The notes beneath the pieces were generated by a model. The model searched no databases and was not told the DNA's origin. It worked only from the letters and a program-made list of their open reading frames with translations. The translations under genes were made by a program, and so were the position numbers. Positions 56,465 through 64,000 of a stretch of DNA of 64,000 nt are shown here, piece after piece. Origin of the DNA: Platerodrilus igneus (lineage: Eukaryota; Arthropoda; Insecta; Coleoptera; Lycidae); NCBI GenBank assembly GCA_036346225.1, contig JARFIW010001342.1, forward strand, positions 310,001 through 374,000, in the 5' to 3' direction. Position 1 is the first letter of the stretch, and the number at the start of each line of letters is the position of its first letter.

Positions 56465-57130
56465 ACCAAACGCAATCGCGTGGAGCATCTTATAGTCCCG
56501 TCGACGCGGTACAAGCGTCACAAAGGACAGTTGGTAACGATATTACATAATGTGAAAATCGACGCGCAAATTTCGATGACGTCACACAATATGCAAATTA
56601 TTGCAACACATTTTTAAAATATACAAATTTTACAAGACCCCTAAGGGGTACTTACGTGAATATGTAGAGCTTCCTTCGGGATCACTCCATGATAGCGGCG
56701 GCTTTTTTCAGAATTACTCCATGCTAGCGGCTGCGGGGCTCCGTGGATTCCCTAATATTTCTCGGGTCGTGGATCTTGAACCAGGTTGCATCCAAATTCG
56801 CCGTTCTTCTTCCTATGTAGAGGTACGATAAGGAACGGGTTTGAGGAACGATACTCAAAGAAGGCAAAAGGGAATCTACATCACAAAAGGATACGATAAG
56901 ATATCAGACCAACTCCTCTTTGCGTTTCGGAGGCAAGTCCCTACGTGTCTTTCGTAAATTCCCCACTTTCTTGTTCCCCCACACGCGTTGACGCGAATCT
57001 CGCGCAACGCACTTCTGAAGTGACGGAAATACGCGCAACAAGTCTTTTAAATTTATGGCGCGAAATCCTTACCAATTTAAAACTTATTTAAAAATGTCTA
57101 GTGCCGATTTTTGGCACGTAACAAGTATTG
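56465..57130. other. GC-richer unclassified sequence
   Basis: A 76-codon open frame (56601-56831) contains a diverged internal duplication (ACTCCATGATAGCGGC and ACTCCATGCTAGCGGC, about 60 bp apart) but no protein motif. CG-rich words such as GACGCG and GCGCAA recur through this stretch. No gene is assigned. Confidence 0.45.
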
Positions 57131-57743
57131 AAAAATTAAGTATAGGGTCACGGATTACGCGCAAATACGCCAAGTCAAAGCCAATGATCAACTTTTTCGG
57201 CTGCTGATGGTCTGGATCGCAGGCGAAGACTGATACAAGCCAAGTGACCAAACAACAACGATAATGGCACACACACACACACAAGTACCAGTGTCGTACA
57301 GTATGCTTGCATCTGTAATTTCATGCTGCCGATGGTCATGGAGCACGCACAAATAGGCCAAATCAATGCCAATGACCTTGATTTACGGACTCCGTCGTTC
57401 GGGATCAGAAGCGGACTGACGTCAATGCTAGCGGCTAAGTAGCAACATCCACACATACATACATACACTCCCAACACAAATACACACACATACACAGGTT
57501 CCGGTGTCGAAAGACCTACGTGCAGCCATGGCTTCCGACTGCCGACGGTCGTGGAGTATGTACAAATAAGCAAATGTAATATCAATGACCTTTCGGGCTG
57601 CCGACGTTAGGGATCAACAGCAGACTGACATAAACGCAAAAGACTAAGCAACAACACATACACACACTCCCAAAACACACACACACACACAAAGTACCAG
57701 TGCCCCAAAGTGATTTTTGGTTGCAGACGATTACGGAGTATGC

Positions 57744-57832
57744 AGCGGCTTCGTAATTTAGTTGGTTGCGTGTGACTACTACGCCCAAGATCCCGGGCTC
57801 AAATTTCGACATGAACCGCTTGAAAAATGTTA
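57744..57832 (+). repeat. SINE tRNA-like head inside tandem unit (first)
   Basis: About 89 bp matching the start of the SINE: GCGGCTTCGTAATTTAGTTGG, box B-like GGGCTCAAATTTC, ending at CTTGAAAAATGTTA. The rest of the SINE is absent. It sits between GACGATTACGGAGTATG and CACCAGGGTTACAGAGTACG of the repeat unit. Confidence 0.85.
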
Positions 57833-58071
57833 CACCAGGGTTACAGAGTACGCGCAAATAGGTCAAGGCAAAGCCAATTATCAACATTTCTGGCTGCTGT
57901 TTGGATCGGAAGGGAAGGCTGATACGAACCAAGCGACCAAACCACAACGATAATGGTACACAAACGCACACACACACGCACACGCGCGCGCACACACACA
58001 CACACAAGTACCACTGCGGCAAAGCCTGCGTGCAATAGTGATTTTTGTTTGCCGATGAATTTGGAGTACAC

Positions 58072-58161
58072 GGCGGCTTCGTGATTTAGTTGGTTGCGTG
58101 TGGCTACTAAGCCCAAGGTTCTGGGCTCAAATCTCGACATGGACCGCTTGAAAAATGTTAA
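58072..58161 (+). repeat. SINE tRNA-like head inside tandem unit (second)
   Basis: About 90 bp with the same endpoints as the first (GGCGGCTTCGTGATTTAGTT to CTTGAAAAATGTTA), at the equivalent position in the following unit. Shared endpoints argue that the head was captured once and then amplified with the unit. Confidence 0.85.
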
Positions 58162-58756
58162 GACGAGGATCAAGGTGTATGCGCAAATAGGTCAAGTGAA
58201 AGCCAATTATCAACATTTCTGGCTGCTGATGATCTGGATCGGAGGTGAAGACTGATATGAACCAAGCGACCAAACAACAACGATAATGGCGCACACACAC
58301 ACCCACACACAAAGGTACCAGTGTAGAAAGGTCTGCGTTTATCCGTGATTTTCAGCTGCGACGGTCACAGAGTACGCATAAATAGGTCAGTCAAAGACAA
58401 TCATCCAGATTTCCGGTTGCCGATGGTCTGGATCGGAGGCGAAAACTGATATGAACCAGGCAACCAAACAACAAAGCCAATGGTACACACACATACACAC
58501 ACACAGACACAAGTACTAGTTTTGCAAAGCCTGCGTGCAAACGTGATTTCCGGTTGCTGACTATCACAGAGTACACGCAAGTAGGCCAAGTCAAAGCCAA
58601 TGATACTGATTTCGGACTGCCTATGGTCAGGTTCGAAGGCGAGGACTAACATGAACACAAGGGACCACATTTCAACGCCAATGGTACGCACATGCGCACA
58701 CATATCCTTCCACACTTACACACACACACACACACATCCGTTCGCGCGCACACCTT

Positions 58757-59055
58757 ACATGTGATCTTTTTCCGATGCTCCACCCGAAGGTACTACATTG
58801 GTCTGGAAGCGAGTCTTTTTTTACCTGGAAAATTTGGAATTTTGCCGAACCCTTGCTGTTCCAAGCAAGATAGGGATCTTTAACATGCGTGACAACACTT
58901 ACACACGGGACCTCCATTTTACCTCTCATCCGAACGAGGGGGTATTTTTATGAAAAATGTTCGCCTAACTTTTTTCAAGCGGACCGTGTCGGGATTCGAA
59001 CCCGGAACCTTGGGCGTAGTAGTCACACGCTTACCAAATACGCCACGGAGCCGCC
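58757..59055 (-). mobile_element. SINE copy 6, full length
   Basis: A minus-strand copy of about 299 bp. On the minus strand the head reads GGCGGCTCCGTGGCGTATTTGG with box B GGTTCGAATCC at about 59000. The body has CTTGAAAAAAG and GTAAAATGGAGG and ends in GGAGCATCGG. It lies just right of the tandem array, next to CA and GCGC tracts; no clear target duplication was seen. Confidence 0.88.
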
Positions 59056-62000
59056 GCGCGCGCACATCATCAAAACTCTGGGCAAGCGTACTACCTCCTC
59101 GTGGCCAGGGACGGAAACGAAACCTGGGTCATGGGCAGAATGAAAAAGGGAGAGCATTAGCCGGGCAGAAAATAAAGCAGTCTTGGGGTACACATTGATC
59201 ACGCACCCGAACAAGGGAACGAAGTATGGGTGAACCACATCCAGGACGACCTCGGGAACTGTCTGGTACGCACAAAATCTCCACGCTGCACGACTACCAT
59301 AAAAATCTCACACACCGCCAAAGCACAGCTCCAACCACACCGAACGAACCACCAGGTCTGTTTAAAATTTTAGACAACAGATCGTTACCAATTGATAGTT
59401 GAAAAAAATCCCGAAACTGCGCCACACCAACCTCGAGATAGTGACTAAGAGATATAGAGATAGATAGATAGTGGTTAGAGGGTTCTGAGTGGTGGCCAAA
59501 AAGCTGTACGTCTTTAAAAACCTCAGAGACTACTATTACGTTCTTAAGTGGAGGAGAAAGTACGCGAAATTGGACAGTGACGGGTGTAGAGACCTACTCC
59601 AGAATCTAAAAGAACCATTGGAGATGCTAGTAAATGATCAAAGTGCTCAGTAACGGCGATACCAATTCTACGTTCTTGTGTTATGAACAAATAAAATCAA
59701 AATGGCGTTTGGAATCTGCAAGTTTGCTCAACGATTACTCGTTTATTTGTCCATTAATAAACCAACAATATGAAAAAATAAACGAGTGAAGAAAATCTTT
59801 CATCACGCTCACTTCCGTATAAACATTCCTTTCTTACGTTTAAAAATATACGAATCTGCGAACTTAACATCCAGATGCAGACGTAGTGATGTGTTTGTCA
59901 GAAAAAAGATACAAGTGTTAAGTATGTGGGAGTTAATTAGTTTTAACAAATATTAGTCATTTACATTCCTCGCCTTCTATTTTTGGTTTAACGATATAAA
60001 GTGTTCCAGGATTTATACCTTGTTTTCATCGTCAAGGCACCGTATTGTCTTGACATGTACAAAAATGTGGCAAACATCTTTTACTTTCTATATTTATTTA
60101 GCTCAATTGAGCTATGCTTCTTTGAAAACACGCAAGAAGTTATTATTCAGTGTCCTCCAGATCACTGTTTTTGATTTTTATTGATTTGAAATTAAAGTCA
60201 AAACTGAATTCCACCTTTTTTAAAGACAACCTCAGGGTTGGTCTGATGTAGCTCCCACTGCTTCCTGCCCGAGCTAATTATAAATATGTTTGCCGTCTTT
60301 TAATCTGGTCTTGCTGAGCGAGTCTTTGAAATCTTTTCATACTGCAACGAACTTCAATTTACTCTTCTTTATTCGGGCAAAAGTGTCTAATTATTCAGTT
60401 ATTTATTTACAAACATCTTGCAGTCGCTACAGAAGATCATAACTGTCAGTAATTACTAACAACATTTATAGCACTAAGGTTTTTGTCACGTGCCGAATTG
60501 ACGTTACGTTTTTGAATTAATTTTACACTACGTGGGCGGAGTGACGTAACAGTAATTAGTGCATCGGCTAGCTGACAGTGGTGCAGGTGGGTTTTATGAA
60601 AGCAAATATACTACTCTTAAGGGTATATAGATTGTGACACTTCTACTAAATACCTGTACGCTTATCTTAAAAGGTCTTTAAACTCTCTTGTCTATGTAAA
60701 GCTTTTGAGCGCCAACCCACCTGAAAAATACAAATACAGCTTACTCGGAAGATTTGTGTTTCGAATAACAGCTTAGCGGTTATCACTGCTACTAGAGGTT
60801 GATTGAGCCTCGCTTACACCTTTATCACCTTCTTCTACTAGTTTAAAATAGACAGAAATAAAAACCTCCACGTATTGTATACATATCCTATTCGTAAAAC
60901 GTGATTAAAACGGGGAATAACAATAACGAAAACTGAATTATGATCTACGCCTAATTAGCCAAATACGCGTATAAGAAAAACAACATATTATGTTACGGTT
61001 TATCGTGCGAACAAGGAAGAGAGCAATGGAAGCAATGTAGGTAATGCGCACCGACTCCCACAACAAAACAGAAGGGAAGAATGCCGTACTAACTAACTAT
61101 CCGTGAGGGGGGGGAGGGGCAAAAACAAAAGAAAATTCTCAATACCGATTCGCCACGGAGAATTTTACACAGTAGTACAAGTTGAAGCTTTTCATACTTT
61201 TCATCTTCGAACATTTATCTTAATGTTCAATCTTGTGAATGATAGTATTTTGCGGTTGGTTCAGTCTTCAATACAGTCTCCCGTTAAAAAAATTTATACA
61301 AAAAAAAATTACAACACATCTTTTGTTGTTACAAAATAAATATCAAGTATATAAACGTAAACAAAACAATCACTTGTTTACCGTGATGATCCACCATTTT
61401 AAACGTTGCCCTCAACTTCAGGTTCCGTGTATTACTGTAGGATTAAAAACTGCTTGGTAACACCGGCCTTCAGGTCATATCTCACTTGAAAATGTTTTTA
61501 TCTTTAAAACACCAAACGAACACTTGTTTATAGCGGTGTTTATAAGATAAACAAAACGAAGAAGAAAAATATAACCTTTGTTGTTAAAGACGAACGACAA
61601 TTTTTATTAAACTGCACGCATTCTATTTCGACCAACAAAACATCTAACAACATCAAACTAGTACATTTTAAATTACATCAAAAACAGAATTACATTTTAT
61701 TCCACAAATTGTTTTTAAAATCCAACACTATATGAATGCCAAGAAAAACTATTTCACGCTCCAAGCACGCGTAATCAAGTTTTCGTGTAAGATAAGGAAC
61801 CATAGTATAAACTTGAACGTGCAGACCTTGAATTAAATAAAGGACGAGTACAGTTGGTTGCCTATCTACGTGGTTTCAATTTAGACAAATGTGGCAAACA
61901 TAAACTTAAATAAGTACGAACTGAAATAGTTTTTAAAGTGATGACGCTATGCATTATTCCTTAAATATGAAATAGACCCCAACGGTCTGGGTAGGAAACA

Positions 62001-63100
62001 GAAGCAACGGACCAAGTAATACACTAACAGAACAAACGACAAGAAAATTCGTTTCATAAGAAGAAAGAAAAACCAACCAACAAACAACAATTTTCATCCC
62101 GCTCGAAGCCAATATACTGGACAAAACCAAAAGAGGTAGAGGACTGTAGGAAAAAGAAAGATATAAAGTAGCAATCAACGAGGAAAAAGATAAAATGACA
62201 TTAACATTGCAAAAGTCGTTGAAGAACGGATACCTCTAATAAAGGAACAGTAAAGTCTCTAAAGCGCAGAAAAAGAATTGGTTTCTTGCGAAAAATCAAA
62301 ATGTAAGAAAAGAAGCAAGGAAGAAAATCAACAGCAAAAGCCAAAACGCGTCAATAACTTGTCGAGCTAGGGAACGTATGCTAGAGAACGCTGGATAAAT
62401 AAAATTGATGTACTTCAAGCTGTGGTATCAAAAAATTGTATTAAATAGTTCGAGGAGTCGACTAAGTTATAGTTTGCGAAGAAAAAAAAGAAAGGTGTAA
62501 AGAGTACATATCACAGAAAGAGGATCGAAAATTAAACAAAGTTAGTTTGAAGACTGACGGTAGGAAAAACCAGCCAACAAAAAGGGAAAGGAAGGTCGAA
62601 CAACAGGAACGAAGAAGCAAAATATAAATTCAGAAGCAAGAAAGAGCACAAGATCCGAAAAAACAAGACAAAAAACGAAACTGAGTGTAGTTATTGTTGG
62701 GTATGTATGCGTGTCTAGGTCTGCGTGTGTATGTGTTGTGTGTGTTTGTGCGCGAGTGTGTTGTGGAGCGTTTTAAAAGTGTGTTGGACCTCTTTAGTCT
62801 CCTCTTAAGACAGGCAAGTCGTACCGTGCGGCTATTCTAATCCGGACCCACTCTAAAATGGGTACGAGGAGTAAACCTAAAGAGAAGAAAAACAAACAAA
62901 AATATGTGTCCGAACCCACTCGGGGATGGACACGAAGAGCGAAACGAAAGAAAAGAAAAAACAATCAAAAATAGTGTGTGTGTATGTGTATGTGTTGAAG
63001 AGTGTGTTGTAGTCGCCTTTTACGACAGGCAAGCCGTACTGTGGAACTATTCTATTCCAAACCTACTCGGAGGGAAACTGCTGTGAAACAAGGCGGAAAC
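59056..63100. other. 4 kb of unclassified sequence
   Basis: 59060-59690 is more GC-rich and partly coding-like: a plus-strand frame at about 59490-59650 reads KLYVFKNLRDYYYVLKWRRK and LLQNLKEPLEMLVNDQ, possibly gag debris, but no family is recognised. 59700-62690 is AT-rich with nothing recognised. 62690-62770 and 62975-63010 are TG-rich simple sequence. Confidence 0.4.
62790..63075 (+). repeat. duplicated ACGACAGGCAAG-type core motif
   Basis: TAGTCTCCTCTTAAGACAGG at about 62799 and TAGTCGCCTTTTACGACAGG at about 63009 are each followed by CAAG(T/C)CGTAC(C/T)GTG, CTATTCTA and a CCCACTC or CCTACTC block. A partial third occurrence of the CCGAACCCACTCGGGG part lies at about 62910. Similar TCGCCTTTTACGACAGGCA words are widespread in invertebrate retroposons as a conserved core; I recall this only generally and cannot name the family. 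Confidence 0.55.
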
Positions 63101-63750
63101 GGTGCATGATTGGCAGCGAAATTAGAAGCAAGTAATACGGAGTTGCACGTCGATCAAGACAGAAACTTTGAGTTGGTGTTGTTCCAAGAAGTCTGCCAGT
63201 TGCTGGGAATGAGAAAGACCCTTTCAACGCCATTGCATCCGCAAGTGGGTGGTACGGTAGAGCGCATAAACCGTATTTTGGCCAAGTACCTTTCCAAGGA
63301 GGTCTTATAACATCAAAGAGACCGATACCAATATTTACATCTATTCTTATTGGCCTATCGGTCTTCGGTTCATGAGAGCACTGGACAGACACCTGCGTGT
63401 GCTATGCTGGCACGCGGGATACGTCTACTATGTGATCTTGAGTTTGGGCATAAGCTTGCATATGACATCGTGGGTAGAATCTACGACGAGAAGCTCAAGC
63501 GCAAGATGAATGACATTTATGGCGACGTTAGGAAAAAGATCCATATCGCAAATGATCAGATAAAGACCAAATATGACATGAAGGCGCAGGAGTCTGGTTT
63601 TCAAGAGGGCGGCCGGATGTGGCTATATAATCCAAGACGGAGGCGTGGACTGTCGCCAAAGTTACAAAGACACTGGGAGGGTCCGTGCGAAGTTGTAAAA
63701 AGCATTAACGACGAATTCGTAACTCCCAAAAGGAAGTGTGCACATTAACT
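63100..63750 (+). pseudogene. Gypsy integrase C-terminal half, macro-element copy B
   Basis: The plus strand reads DQDRNFELVLFQEVCQLLGM (second Asp region), then STPLHPQVGGTVERINRILA (Glu), LHLFLLAYRSSVHESTGQTP and LLCDLEFGHKLAYDIVGR. MWLYNPRRRRGLSPKLQRHW with WEGPCEVVK is the GPY/F module. There is a stop at about 63308 and a frameshift near 63715. The 5' part of the element is absent, so the copy begins abruptly at about 63100. It is the plus-strand counterpart of 54.5-55.3 kb. Confidence 0.87.
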
Positions 63751-63828
63751 GGTTAGCACTCTACGATAGTGATGATGCCAGCAATGCCGAAGAACTGCAA
63801 GCAGTGAGATGATCAAACATTACGCTCA

Positions 63829-64000
63829 TCAGCATGAACGAAAGCCGATTGAGCTATGATTGGTTCATGTCTCTGTACAGCGGCACAGGCAAAGCGAGAT
63901 TTTGGGTTGTGGAAGTGATCTGTTCGATGTGGCATGTGAATACTCTCTAGCACACTGCGTAGCGGTGGACGTTGATATATCCCGAGGACTTGCTTGGGTG
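63829..64000 (+). pseudogene. macro domain start, macro-element copy B (runs off window)
   Basis: About 80 bp after the integrase GPY/F region the plus strand reads YDWFMSLYSGTGKARF. After a small frame change it reads SDLFDVACEYSLAHCVAVDV and DISRGLAW at the window edge. The DLF, LAHCV and D-x-x-x-G-(L/I)A elements are those of the ADP-ribose-binding macro fold. Copy A shares DWFM, SGTxKARF, DLFDV and EYSLA. LAHC, altered to LAQ-stop in copy A, is intact here. The window ends before the rest. Confidence 0.78.

Larger units (their letters stand above)
57130..58720. repeat. ~195-bp tandem array, seven units, with (CA)n tracts
   Basis: Starts of the shared TGGTCTGGATCGGAGGCGAA-type block lie at about 57204, 57390, 57600, 57893, 58224, 58420 and 58615. 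Each unit then has ACTGATA(C/T)(G/A)AACCAAG, CAACGATAATGG, a (CA)n tract, AAGTACCAGTG, GCCTGCGTGCA and GTGATTTxxGxTGCxGA. Units diverge by roughly 10-30%. Spacing is 186-210 bp, except two enlarged units (293 and 331 bp) that contain a SINE head. The many open frames rich in Val, Cys and Arg across the CA tracts are artefacts. Confidence 0.85.

Noticed and set aside
57130..58720. CRISPR-like periodic array
   Set aside because: Units are long, diverged and contiguous without spacers, in a eukaryotic setting. This is a minisatellite/satellite array.
57084..58929. Many overlapping Cys/Val/Arg-rich ORFs across the CA tracts
   Set aside because: They arise from GT/CA repeats read in frame, have no conserved motif, and change with tract length.

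Overview
The window is AT-rich eukaryotic DNA, almost certainly from an insect with a large, transposon-loaded genome. The evidence is a spliced host gene with GT-AG introns, BEL/Pao and Gypsy LTR elements, pogo and mariner DNA transposons, and tRNA-derived SINEs. The species cannot be named from the sequence. Conserved coding of host origin makes up only about 1.4 kb of the 64 kb.

Host gene (about 4.6-23.1 kb, + strand): five exons encode the C-terminal ~466 residues of the nucleolar pre-rRNA 2'-O-ribose methyltransferase FTSJ3/Spb1. Exons lie at 4598-4973, 13852-14262, 14308-14489, 22619-22806 and 22853-23096. Splice phases agree throughout. The catalytic N-terminal exons lie left of the window. 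Two introns are only 45-46 bp. The other two are 8.9 and 8.1 kb and hold a decayed Gypsy with two SINEs inserted in it, a solo-LTR-like copy, and a dispersed AT-rich repeat family.

Transposon field (24-64 kb): 24.3-26.6 kb is a decayed BEL/Pao pol. 28.96-35.15 kb is a Gypsy element whose integrase is split by a precisely delimited mariner (29737-31013, TA duplication). 36.6/37.1-50.06 kb is a nest. The oldest layer is a pogo-like transposon (A). It was cut at a TA by a second pogo-like transposon (B, 46309-49175) and separately by a complete BEL/Pao provirus (37964-45804, LTRs, 5-bp duplication). A non-LTR retrotransposon lies inside the provirus gag.

The most unusual item is a Gypsy-type element family seen twice on opposite strands (about 53.35-56.2 kb minus, 63.1-64.0 kb plus). 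In both copies the integrase is followed by a macro domain resembling ADP-ribose hydrolases of the OARD1/TARG1 type. In the minus copy the macro domain is followed directly by the LTR. Both copies are damaged. Between them, at 57.1-58.7 kb, is a ~195-bp tandem array with (CA)n tracts; two of its units carry the tRNA-like head of the local SINE family.

Everything outside the FTSJ3 exons looks like transposable-element sequence or unclassified noncoding DNA. Most element genes carry stops or frameshifts, and I have marked them as pseudogenes.
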